Source: Chitinophagaceae bacterium (GTDB lineage Bacteria; Bacteroidota; Bacteroidia; Chitinophagales; Chitinophagaceae). From it: DNA of 64,000 nucleotides. The stretch spans positions 1 through 64,000 of the forward strand of contig JAGFIS010000021.1 of the NCBI GenBank assembly GCA_024103425.1. Direction: 5' to 3'. A model generated the notes under the pieces. That model saw only the letters and a list, made by a program, of their open reading frames with translations. It did not search any database and was not told where the DNA came from. A program made the position numbers and the translations under genes. This document shows, one piece after another, positions 35,027 to 43,339 of the stretch; positions within the stretch are counted from its first letter, which is position 1; each line of letters starts with the position of its first letter.

Positions 35027-36361
35027 ATGAAGGGTGAACAAAAATTAGTTCATGGTTTTTCCAAGAAAAGCAGAGATGAAAAGCTGGAGATCGTAACCGG
35101 TCACCACGCCGATTCTGAGGGAGCGTTAGCCATCTTCAAGAGTTTCCATCACTCTGACCCGAAGATGCAGAAACTGTTGGAAGAATTCAGCGAGAATACC
35201 GTTTCCAACTTTCCACTACCCTATAATATCTGCCCGAATGTGATGGTGGACGGAAAAACCTATCTCGTACCGATGGTTATCGAGGAAAGCTCTGTAGTAG
35301 CTGCCGCTGCCAACAGTACAAAATACTGGTACGGCCGCGGTGGATTCCATACCGAGATTATCGATACTGAGAAAATCGGACAAGTTCACTTTTTATGGAA
35401 AGACGACAAACAACTATTGATTGACCGCTTCGATGAATTGAAGGAACTGTTGATTAAAGATTGTTTCGACATCACCGAGAATATGGTGAAGCGTGGCGGT
35501 GGTATCAGGGATATAGAACTAAGAGATTTTTCAGATCAGGAACCCGGCCTGATGCAGTTATATGCTACATTTGAAACGATAGACTCCATGGGAGCCAACT
35601 TCATCAACTCCTGTCTGGAGCAGTTTTCTGCAACATTCAAAAAATGGCATGCATCCAAACGCGAGTTCAGGAAAGACGGTCTGGAGGTTATCATGTGCAT
35701 TCTCTCTAACCTGACACCCAATTGCAGGGTGAGAGTATATGTAGAGACCATCCTCGACCAAATGGATAATATTTTACCTGGAATGACCGGTGCTGAGTTT
35801 GCAAGGCGTTTCCGTTTAGGCGTGAGGGTTGCAGAGCTGGATCCGCACAGATCCACTACCCATAACAAAGGAATCATGAACGGTGTCGATGCTGTTGTTC
35901 TGGCAACAGGAAACGACTTCCGTGCGGTAGAAGCCTGTGCGCACGCTTATGCATCGCACACCGGCCGCTATACTTCGCTCAGCCACGTAACGATTAAAGA
36001 CAATGTCTTCAGATTTGAAGCTGAAATTCCGTTTGCACTCGGTGTGGTTGGAGGATTAACGAATCTTCACCCGCTGGTGAAGTTGAGTCTGGAACTTCTG
36101 GGATATCCTTCTGCTACCGAGCTGATGTCTATTGCAGCAGCCGTGGGACTGGCCAACAACTTCTCTGCTGTGAAGAACCTCGTTACAGTCGGAATTCAGC
36201 AGGGCCATATGAAGATGCACTTGCTGAACATCATGAACCAGCTGAATATTCCTGAAAACCGTAAGGCAGAAGTGATTGAATACTTCAAGGATAAAGTGGT
36301 ATCTGTATCATCTGTAAGAAACTTAGCTGAAAGATGGCATCTGACGGGGGTAAAGGAATAG
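35027..36361 (+). CDS. mvaA: class II hydroxymethylglutaryl-CoA reductase
   Basis: A 444-residue HMG-CoA reductase of the bacterial class II type, which makes mevalonate in a biosynthetic cluster like this one. Landmarks: VIEESSVVAAA at 85-95 with catalytic Glu86, the dinucleotide motif DSMGANFIN near 188-196, the substrate Lys in THNKGIMNG, the Asp in GNDFRAVEA and the C-terminal catalytic His in QGHMKMHLLN near 404-413. Its ATG begins one base after the isomerase stop. Cofactor preference cannot be read with certainty. Confidence 0.95.
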   Translation: MKGEQKLVHGFSKKSRDEKLEIVTGHHADSEGALAIFKSFHHSDPKMQKLLEEFSENTVSNFPLPYNICPNVMVDGKTYLVPMVIEESSVVAAAANSTKYWYGRGGFHTEIIDTEKIGQVHFLWKDDKQLLIDRFDELKELLIKDCFDITENMVKRGGGIRDIELRDFSDQEPGLMQLYATFETIDSMGANFINSCLEQFSATFKKWHASKREFRKDGLEVIMCILSNLTPNCRVRVYVETILDQMDNILPGMTGAEFARRFRLGVRVAELDPHRSTTHNKGIMNGVDAVVLATGNDFRAVEACAHAYASHTGRYTSLSHVTIKDNVFRFEAEIPFALGVVGGLTNLHPLVKLSLELLGYPSATELMSIAAAVGLANNFSAVKNLVTVGIQQGHMKMHLLNIMNQLNIPENRKAEVIEYFKDKVVSVSSVRNLAERWHLTGVKE

Positions 36362-36455
36362 GCGGTTAATTTGAAAAGGGATTCATACCAATTCCGGTAT
36401 TATAATTTCCGGCAGGTTCAACTGCTACAGCGCGAATACAGCCCGATTTTTAGAA

Positions 36456-37349
36456 ATGAAAGAACTCGAATTCTCGGCATCAGGCAAATTGTTACTCTTT
36501 GGTGAGTACCTCGTACTGAGGGATTCGCTGGCGCTGGCTGTTCCGCTGACCGCCGGTCAGACGTTAAGAGTGACTCCTATCCCTGATATGGGCGTCCTCT
36601 GGCAGGCGTACGAGTTCGGTCAGCTTTGGTTTGAAGCTCATTTCTCAAACAATCTGGATATTCTTCACACTACCGATAAAGAAAAAGCCACTATTGCACA
36701 GCAATTCTTAATGCTGCTCAGGGAGAGCAGGTGGAGCGATTACAAAGACAAGCGCCTGAGGTTTGATATGGATTTCAACCGTCGGTTCGGTTTCGGCACC
36801 AGTTCTACGCTCACTTCATTGATTAGTCAGTGGGCGGGTGACGATCCCTATCAACTCATGGAAAAGATTTTCGGAGGCTCTGGATACGATATTGCTGCAG
36901 CAACAGCTACCGGTCCTTTCATCTACTCGCAGGAAAAGAAAATAGAAGGATATTATTCCCTGTCTCCTTCAGTAACCGACAATCTGCTTTTTGTTTATCT
37001 CGGTAAAAAGCAGATCAGCTCAGGCGAAGTAACTGCCTTCAAAGAAAAGAGAACGACCACCGCCCAGATTGAGGAAATGAACAGCATCGTGACAGCGGCC
37101 TCTAAATGTGATGTTATTGAAGAATGGGAACAACTGATGGACCAGAGCGAGCGATTACTCTCTCAGATTTTAGGATCGCCGACAGCGAAAGATCAATTCT
37201 TTTCCGATTATCCCTATGCCATTAAATCACTCGGTGCATGGGGAGGAGATTTCATCATGGCATCGTGCAGGAATATAGAGGAAGCAAAAAAATACTTTCA
37301 GGACAAACAAAAAGAGCCGATTTTTACCTATAACGAACTGGCGAAATAA
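36456..37349 (+). CDS. GYDIA-type GHMP kinase, candidate phosphomevalonate kinase
   Basis: A 297-residue GHMP-fold kinase. Motif 1 GKLLLFGEYLVL is at residues 10-21, the phosphate loop RRFGFGTSSTLT at 109-120, the family hallmark GGSGYDIAAATATG at 140-153, and motif 3 SLGAWGGDFIMAS at 258-270. It lies between HMG-CoA reductase and diphosphomevalonate decarboxylase in a mevalonate cluster that already has a mevalonate kinase, so phosphorylation of mevalonate 5-phosphate is the missing step it most likely performs. The activity is inference; the family is secure. It follows a 94-bp gap. Confidence 0.85.
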   Translation: MKELEFSASGKLLLFGEYLVLRDSLALAVPLTAGQTLRVTPIPDMGVLWQAYEFGQLWFEAHFSNNLDILHTTDKEKATIAQQFLMLLRESRWSDYKDKRLRFDMDFNRRFGFGTSSTLTSLISQWAGDDPYQLMEKIFGGSGYDIAAATATGPFIYSQEKKIEGYYSLSPSVTDNLLFVYLGKKQISSGEVTAFKEKRTTTAQIEEMNSIVTAASKCDVIEEWEQLMDQSERLLSQILGSPTAKDQFFSDYPYAIKSLGAWGGDFIMASCRNIEEAKKYFQDKQKEPIFTYNELAK

Positions 37350-37352
37350 AGC

Positions 37353-38381
37353 ATGAGTATCAAGGTTACATCAAAATATCCGTCTAACATCGCGCTTGTA
37401 AAATACTGGGGCAAGTACGGCAATCAACTGCCCTGCAATGCTTCGCTGAGTCTGACACTGAGCAAGGCATTCACTGAAGTAGAATTGGAGTGCCTCCCCA
37501 AAAGCAGCAAGGCTGTTGAGATCGAATATTTCTTTGAAGGACAGCCTAATCCCGCTTTCGGAGAACGCGTGGCTAAATACGCCGGTGCCCAACCGGAGTT
37601 CGCTGAACTACTAAACGCTTATGCCTTGCAGATTCATTCACATAACAGCTTTCCGCATTCGGCAGGTATCGCCTCTTCTGCTTCTGCTTTCGCAGCCATA
37701 ACAGCCGCATTGTACCGGGCGGCTCATCCAGGAAGTGAACTCTTATCCGACAGGATAATGAGCCATCTCGCCCGTTTGGGCAGCGGTAGCGCCTGCCGTT
37801 CGTTTTATGGTCCCTACGCTTTATGGGGCGAACTGGAAGGCGTTCAAGATTCGTCAAACGAATATGCTATCCAGGTAACGGAAATTCATCCCGAATTCCG
37901 GAATATGAAAGACGCGATACTCATCGTTGAGTCGGCGCCTAAAGAGGTTTCGAGCAGCAAGGGCCATTCGCTGATGAAGGATCATCCCTACGCCGATGCA
38001 AGGTTCAAAGATGCCAACCGGAATGCCCTGGAAATGGTAGCCACGTTAAAGAATGGAGATTTTTCATCATTTATTTCGATCACAGAACGGGAAGCCCTAT
38101 CTTTGCATACCATGATGATGACATCAAGGGATTATTACATGTTGATCCGCCCAAAGACAGTTGAGATTATCCAAAAAATCTTCCAATTCCGGAAGGATAC
38201 AACACTTCCCCTTTGTTTTACGTTAGATGCAGGACCGAATGTTCATTTATTATACCCCGAAAAAATACAGGCTGAAGTAAATGAATTTTTGTCCGATCTT
38301 GCAAAAGATACAGAATCAATCATATATGATGAGTCAGGTACAGGAGGTATAACTTTAAACTACATGAATGGAAAGGCTTAA
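37353..38381 (+). CDS. mvaD: diphosphomevalonate decarboxylase
   Basis: A 342-residue GHMP-superfamily enzyme that turns mevalonate diphosphate into isopentenyl diphosphate, with ATP used and CO2 released. Diagnostic motifs are all intact: SNIALVKYWGK at 11-21 (Lys17), ATP loop HSAGIASSASAFAA at 102-115, GSGSACRSFYG at 143-153 with Arg149, and the catalytic Asp292 in LDAGPNVH. This supports a true decarboxylase rather than the kinase-only relatives of archaea. It starts three bases after the GYDIA kinase and overlaps the mevalonate kinase by 14 bases. Confidence 0.95.
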   Translation: MSIKVTSKYPSNIALVKYWGKYGNQLPCNASLSLTLSKAFTEVELECLPKSSKAVEIEYFFEGQPNPAFGERVAKYAGAQPEFAELLNAYALQIHSHNSFPHSAGIASSASAFAAITAALYRAAHPGSELLSDRIMSHLARLGSGSACRSFYGPYALWGELEGVQDSSNEYAIQVTEIHPEFRNMKDAILIVESAPKEVSSSKGHSLMKDHPYADARFKDANRNALEMVATLKNGDFSSFISITEREALSLHTMMMTSRDYYMLIRPKTVEIIQKIFQFRKDTTLPLCFTLDAGPNVHLLYPEKIQAEVNEFLSDLAKDTESIIYDESGTGGITLNYMNGKA

Positions 38382-39306
38382 TTCTAAGGTACTCCTCTTC
38401 GGAGAATATGCGGTGTTGAACAATGGAATGGCGCTCGTTATCCCCCTGGATAAATATCATGGTCATTTCGAATTCTACAAATCTTCCGACAACGACAAGG
38501 TTGCGCTTCAATCCAATGAATATCTGAGAAAGTTTTGCGCTTTTGTCTCCAGCCGTATGGATGAGAACTTCGTTCTGCAGGTAAAACTGTTTGAGAAAGA
38601 GTTGGAACAAGGGCTGTTTTTCAGAAGTAATATCCCACAGGGATACGGACTCGGCAGTTCGGGTGCACTGGTTGCAGCTATCGTACTGCGCTACCTCGTG
38701 AAAGCCAAGTATCTGAAGGATGAAATTAAGGTGATTACCTATCACAAACTTCAGGAGCTCAAAAAAGCCCTTGGTAATCTGGAGTCATATTTCCACGGCG
38801 TCAGTTCCGGACTCGATCCGTTGAGCATCATTCTGAATGAACCGATTCTTTACAAAAGCGCTGAGGATATTGAAACGGTAAAAATCCCGCATTCTTCAAA
38901 AGACAAGAAGAATGTCATCTTCCTGCTCGACACAGGGCATACCAGAACCACATCAAAAATGATGTCTCAGTTCAAAGAGCTGCAAACTCAGCCAAAGTTC
39001 AGAGAGAAATTTACAGAATACGTAATCGAAGGCAACAACAAGGCTATCAGCAGTTTTCTGAACAACGACAACAAAGAACTCTACAAGTCTCTATACAATA
39101 TCAGCTCATTCCAGTTGGAGCATATGCACGGTTTCTTCCCGGAGCATCTGCAGAAAGAAGTAGCTGCCGGATTAGACAACGGCGATTATTTCCTGAAACT
39201 CTGCGGAGCAGGCGGTGGCGGATTCATGCTGGGATTCACCGAAAACTGGGAAGCGACTCAAGAACAGTTGAAAGACTATAAACTGGAGGAAATCTTCAGC
39301 TACTGA
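38368..39306 (+). CDS. mvk: mevalonate kinase
   Basis: A 312-residue GHMP kinase. Motif 1 SKVLLFGEYAVL is at residues 6-17, the ATP loop NIPQGYGLGSSGAL at 88-101, the GVSSGLDPLS segment with the catalytic Asp near 150, and motif 3 LCGAGGGGFMLGF near 287-299. The FGEYAVL and SSGLDPLS signatures match mevalonate kinases. Its ATG at 38368 lies inside the end of the decarboxylase gene, so translation is probably coupled. It ends the cluster; a convergent gene follows. Confidence 0.9.
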   Translation: MERLNSKVLLFGEYAVLNNGMALVIPLDKYHGHFEFYKSSDNDKVALQSNEYLRKFCAFVSSRMDENFVLQVKLFEKELEQGLFFRSNIPQGYGLGSSGALVAAIVLRYLVKAKYLKDEIKVITYHKLQELKKALGNLESYFHGVSSGLDPLSIILNEPILYKSAEDIETVKIPHSSKDKKNVIFLLDTGHTRTTSKMMSQFKELQTQPKFREKFTEYVIEGNNKAISSFLNNDNKELYKSLYNISSFQLEHMHGFFPEHLQKEVAAGLDNGDYFLKLCGAGGGGFMLGFTENWEATQEQLKDYKLEEIFSY

Positions 39307-39318
39307 AGGACATAGCTG

Positions 39319-39831
39319 CTAGGCTTTCTTAACTATCTCATCAAAATCAAATCCTGCTCTTAGGAGCGAACGCTTCGCTGCTTCCAGCGCATAAGGTGCC
39401 GTATTGAACGGATGCACCGGCACTTCGGTGACCTTTGCGAGCTCTTCAAGAATATTGTCGGTTTCATCTGCGGTAAGATTTTCACAGGCTTCGTACATGC
39501 CTGCAGGTTTTTCTTCCAGAAAATCGTGCTCCTCCATTACATGTCTGAGCACTTTGATTACCTCAGGAGTCGGGGGTACTACCATCAGAGAAGTCAGTGC
39601 CCCATGATCCAGACGCAACTTAGCGGCCAATGGCAAAGGCTCTCCCCCATTACCTTTCTGCGCAGCCGGAAAGAGAATCTTTTCTTCCATTTTAATATGG
39701 CGCAACAGGCCTGTACGGAACTGATGATATAAATCTTCTTTTACATTATTCACATCTTCAGTAGCTCTGTCAAATAAATCTTCTATCCTGCGGTGATCTG
39801 CCGTAAAGTAATCGTAAAGCCGTGTGTTCAT
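39319..39831 (-). CDS. hemerythrin HHE domain protein
   Basis: A 170-residue four-helix protein with the di-iron ligand set of hemerythrin-like HHE proteins: His in FTADHRRIEDLF near residue 14, HIKMEEKILF near 45-54, HGALTSLM near 83, and HVMEEHDFLEEK near 108-119. It may sense or store oxygen, NO or iron. Convergent with mevalonate kinase and followed by no clear terminator. Confidence 0.85.
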   Translation of the reverse strand: MNTRLYDYFTADHRRIEDLFDRATEDVNNVKEDLYHQFRTGLLRHIKMEEKILFPAAQKGNGGEPLPLAAKLRLDHGALTSLMVVPPTPEVIKVLRHVMEEHDFLEEKPAGMYEACENLTADETDNILEELAKVTEVPVHPFNTAPYALEAAKRSLLRAGFDFDEIVKKA

Positions 39832-39896
39832 ACTCTTGTGTTTTCAAAGTGGCCAAATTTCCGACTTTTAAGACTGACTTCAAAACGCACGGTTGA

Positions 39897-39970
39897 TTAA
39901 AAAAAATTCCCGCAAAAGGTTAACAATTTGCTGCATGATTACAGCCGTTGCTACCACAATCTGCGGGAAT
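39897..39970 (-). terminator. terminator with an unusually long structured loop
   Basis: On the minus strand ATTCCCGCA (39970-39962) pairs with TGCGGGAAT (39914-39906), a 9-bp stem enclosing 47 bases and followed by TTTTTTT. It lies 14 bases after the stop of the ComA-like gene and ends that operon. The loop contains a small CTG...CAG hairpin. Confidence 0.65.
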
Positions 39971-39983
39971 GCTAAAATGTTAT

Positions 39984-40823
39984 TTACTTATAGGTAACGA
40001 TTCTACCCCAAACATCATTGGTACCCCAGATACCTTCGCGTGTGCATTCCAGTTGTACAATCTGACTGTGGTCCACAAACAGGTTTACTTCGGGGCCGTA
40101 GTTTTTGATGTACCATTTGAACACTTTCGGATCTGCTGCTTCAAACATCACTTTTTCAAGTCCGAGTGCATTGATGAATTTAGCAGGTACATCTACTCTC
40201 CACGGCTCTGCATTTTCGGTAACTCCTTCTGATTCCATCATAATCAGATAGGCTCCCGCATCTATAAAGCGTTTTGCCTGACTGATGGCGTAGTCCACAT
40301 CCTGAGTACCTTCCTGGCGAAGTTCGCTTGCTACTGTATCGCCACCGGCACCGAACTGGATACCGATTTCAGGTTTTGCTTTAAGTCCTGCTTTCTGCAC
40401 GTCCTCAATTACATGTTGCCAGTCTGAGGTAGGAATGGAAATAAATCCTGTAGATATCTCAATGATATCAAATCCCATTTCCTTACATTCTTTGATATAT
40501 TTTTTTACCGCATCTTTCCCTTTTGTCAATACATATTCCATGAAACCACCGGTTGAAACCAGCACACCGTACTTGTGCGCCAGTTCGTTCATCTCTTTAA
40601 TCTTTTCGGGGTTCATAAAGGTGAACGAACCTCCGGCAAACTTGATACTGTCCACATAGTTACCCGACATTTCAAGAATGTCTTTGAAATAATGCATTCC
40701 GAAGTTGGAATAGTAAGCTGCTCTTATTTCTGTCATCCCTACCGTACGCGGTTTGGCCGGACGGTCGTTGCGCTGCAGCCAGTCAAACGCAACCGGATTG
40801 GTTATAAATTTATTGTCAGTCAT
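39984..40823 (-). CDS. phosphosulfolactate synthase-like (ComA family) protein
   Basis: A 279-residue TIM-barrel protein of the (2R)-phospho-3-sulfolactate synthase family (ComA), which in methanogens joins sulfite to phosphoenolpyruvate. Matching segments are SIKFAGGSFTFMN near 61-73, DIIEISTGFISIP near 121-133, KPEIGIQFGAGGD near 152-164, and LIMMESEGVTE near 199-209. An ATG 13 codons upstream (40862) is also possible. Methanogen coenzyme M is not expected in this phylum, so another sulfonate product, or a different substrate, is likely. It is translationally coupled with the MmgE/PrpD gene. Confidence 0.8.
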   Translation of the reverse strand: MTDNKFITNPVAFDWLQRNDRPAKPRTVGMTEIRAAYYSNFGMHYFKDILEMSGNYVDSIKFAGGSFTFMNPEKIKEMNELAHKYGVLVSTGGFMEYVLTKGKDAVKKYIKECKEMGFDIIEISTGFISIPTSDWQHVIEDVQKAGLKAKPEIGIQFGAGGDTVASELRQEGTQDVDYAISQAKRFIDAGAYLIMMESEGVTENAEPWRVDVPAKFINALGLEKVMFEAADPKVFKWYIKNYGPEVNLFVDHSQIVQLECTREGIWGTNDVWGRIVTYK

Positions 40824-40861
40824 GATTTTTAATTTTTTATGGTTATCAATTTTGTTGTTCA

Positions 40862-42259
40862 TTATTTAGCTTCAATCATTCCCAATACATGCATCAGATC
40901 TCTGATCTCATAGTTCTCAATGTTCTTCACCATTTCTATGATTTTATCCTGGAGTGATTTGTCTATTCTGCTGCCTGAAAGGTTTCTGAATTTTTCTTCT
41001 ATCACTTCCCAGGAAGCAGGACGGGTAACAAATCCTTCGTAATCTTTCTTCTCGATGCTGAATGTCTGCCCGTCTTTCAAAGTGATGGTGATATCGCACG
41101 GCATTTCATTCGGGAAGCGGTCAGAGTATTCTTTCTTCTCATGTACTTCTACTTTCTGAAGCAATGCCTGTACATCATCTTTCACGATTCTTTCGGGCAG
41201 GTACTGCTGCGGCATTACATTACCATCCAGCAGCATCACGGCAATCAGGTAAGGAAGACTGTGGTCGGCTTCTTCTTTTGTTCTGATATTCTTTTTACCA
41301 CCTTCTTCACCACCACCGATGATGTTGTAAGCCACATCAAAAGTGTTCAGCACTATTTTCTGTACATCCTCAGGATTGAAAGGGTAAGCTTTGTGTAATT
41401 CCTGTACACCTTCCAATGTGGCCTGTGAGTGAATTTCTGCATTGTACCTCTTTACGATAGTACGTGTCACTCTTTCCAGGTCTTCTTTACTCCAGTCGAT
41501 CGTAAAGTCTCCCGCAATGCTGTCTTTGAATCCTTTATTACCTTCAAATACTTCTTCCGGACCGGTGATGCCGTTCATGGCGAGGAATGCAGAGTGAGTG
41601 GACGTCCACCCTGTTGACGGGAAAGCCAATCCTTTCCAGTGCGACAGATTACCCGTTCTCGTCACACGCAGCGCATTATATGCAGTTCCGGCGATAGCAA
41701 TAGCGTTAGCTGTTTTAGCTTCATCCAAGCCTAAGGCATAAGCAGCTCCGGCAGCCGCACCGTAACCACCCTGCACCGTATGGTCAAAACCCTTATCACG
41801 CACAGGTGCGTCATCGCTCAATCTGCATTGTACCTGGTAAGCAATAGCAAGTGCAGTCAGAAAATCCTTGCCGTTTTTACCTGCGTACTCTGATGCTGCC
41901 AGAATACTACCGATATTATCCGAAGGATGGCAAGTTTCTTTCTTGGCGAGATAACTGTCATTATAATCCAGATATCTTACAAGTGCCGAATTGTAAAGAG
42001 CCGAACGGTCGGGAGCTGTTTTGCTTCCGCCTATCATTGTAGTCAGCGGGTTGCCGCCAAATTCTTTAATCTGTTTTTTAATCATTTTCACAGGCTCACC
42101 ACCCAAAGCACCGATGGCACATCCGAGTGCATCGAGCAGCCTCATCTTGAGCGCTTTCACTGCGTCAGCAGATAAATCGTTGTAGCTTCTTCCGTTGACA
42201 AACTTTGCCAGTTTTTGTACTTCAGTCATAGCCTTATTATTTTCAGTTTTATTAATCAT
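40862..42259 (-). CDS. MmgE/PrpD family protein
   Basis: A 465-residue protein of the 2-methylcitrate dehydratase / cis-aconitate decarboxylase fold. Typical segments are MRLLDALGCAIGALGG near 43-58, RYLDYNDSYL near 95-104 with conserved Asp, HPSDNIGSILAASEY near 111-125, and the KRYNAEIHSQATLEG segment near 270-285. It probably dehydrates or decarboxylates a tricarboxylic or related acid. The start may instead be the ATG at 42229. Its stop overlaps a possible start of the ComA-like gene, so the two form an operon and may act in one pathway. Confidence 0.88.
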   Translation of the reverse strand: MINKTENNKAMTEVQKLAKFVNGRSYNDLSADAVKALKMRLLDALGCAIGALGGEPVKMIKKQIKEFGGNPLTTMIGGSKTAPDRSALYNSALVRYLDYNDSYLAKKETCHPSDNIGSILAASEYAGKNGKDFLTALAIAYQVQCRLSDDAPVRDKGFDHTVQGGYGAAAGAAYALGLDEAKTANAIAIAGTAYNALRVTRTGNLSHWKGLAFPSTGWTSTHSAFLAMNGITGPEEVFEGNKGFKDSIAGDFTIDWSKEDLERVTRTIVKRYNAEIHSQATLEGVQELHKAYPFNPEDVQKIVLNTFDVAYNIIGGGEEGGKKNIRTKEEADHSLPYLIAVMLLDGNVMPQQYLPERIVKDDVQALLQKVEVHEKKEYSDRFPNEMPCDITITLKDGQTFSIEKKDYEGFVTRPASWEVIEEKFRNLSGSRIDKSLQDKIIEMVKNIENYEIRDLMHVLGMIEAK

Positions 42260-42411
42260 TTTTACATTGCAAAGGTACCCTCACCATCAGGCGAAGTCAA
42301 TGACACAAAAGCGATTAGGATTATGGGAAAAAGCGATTATGCCTCTGTCGGCTTTATTTTTGCGGAAGCATAAAGCGGTAAGTCAAGAATTACTTCAAAG
42401 TGGTGCTAAAA

Positions 42412-43266
42412 ATGAAAAAACATTCAAACAAAACGTGGAAAATCGGTGGCGAACTCGAAGTAAACAGGTTTGGTTTCGGTGCCATGCGGATTACCGGCGA
42501 GGGCATCATCGGACCGCCTAAAAATGAAAAAGAAGCCATACGCGTATTGCGCCGTGCTGTCGAACTGGGAGTTAATTTTATAGATACTGCTGACAGTTAC
42601 GGACCAAATGTTTCTGAAGAACTCATTGCAAAAGCGCTGTATCCGTATCCAAAAGATTTAATTATTGCCACTAAAGGCGGACAGTTGCGCCCCGGACCGG
42701 ATAAGTGGGTGCCCGACGGAAGGCCTGAGCATCTGAAAGAAGTATTGCACGGCAGCCTGAAAAGATTGAAATTAGAAAGAATTGACCTCTATCAGCTTCA
42801 CCGAAGGGATCCAAAAGTACCATTTGATGAAACGTTGGGATACCTGAAGGAGGCACAGAAAGAGGGCTTGATCCGGTTTATCGGATTGTCAGAATTGGGT
42901 ACTGACAGCGTTAAAGAAGCTTTGAAAATAATCGAAGTCGTTTCTCTTCAAAATAAGTTCAGTTTCGACCACAGAAAGTGGGAGCACGAGTTAGAGTACT
43001 GTGCCGAAAAAGGAATTGCTTTTATCCCCTGGCATCCGATGAACGCAGGCAACCTCATCATCAACGAAAATCTAAAACGTATCGCTTCGGGATACGATGC
43101 TTCTGTACATCAGATCGCACTCAAGTGGCTGTTCAACTATGCTCCCAACATCCTGCTCATTCCCGGCACTTCTAACGTGCGGCATCTCGAAGAAAATCTA
43201 TCGGCAGCAAACATTGAATTGTCTGATGCAGATTTCGAAACAATCAGTAAAGGACTAAAAAAATAA
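42412..43266 (+). CDS. aldo/keto reductase family oxidoreductase
   Basis: A 284-residue (alpha/beta)8 NADPH-dependent reductase; the ATG at 42412 is preferred over one four codons upstream. Catalytic residues are visible: Asp and Tyr in FIDTADSYGPN near 53-63, Lys in LIIATKGGQLRPG near 82-94 and His in DLYQLHRRDP near 123-132. The C-terminal NADP-binding segment ILLIPGTSNVRHLEEN is intact. It reduces aldehydes or ketones; natural substrate unknown. Confidence 0.9.
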   Translation: MKKHSNKTWKIGGELEVNRFGFGAMRITGEGIIGPPKNEKEAIRVLRRAVELGVNFIDTADSYGPNVSEELIAKALYPYPKDLIIATKGGQLRPGPDKWVPDGRPEHLKEVLHGSLKRLKLERIDLYQLHRRDPKVPFDETLGYLKEAQKEGLIRFIGLSELGTDSVKEALKIIEVVSLQNKFSFDHRKWEHELEYCAEKGIAFIPWHPMNAGNLIINENLKRIASGYDASVHQIALKWLFNYAPNILLIPGTSNVRHLEENLSAANIELSDADFETISKGLKK

Positions 43267-43315
43267 CTGAGGAATACTGGCAAGAAAATAAACCGTCTCT
43301 TTTGAAGATTCCCGT

Positions 43316-43323
43316 TACTTTTG
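43316..43323 (+). promoter_or_regulatory. TAnnTTTG -7 box upstream of the ChaN-like gene
   Basis: TACTTTTG fits the -7 consensus and lies 16 bases before the ATG at 43340, giving a very short leader. Moderate support; -33 not evident. Confidence 0.4.
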
Positions 43324-43339
43324 AGACAAATCAGAATTT

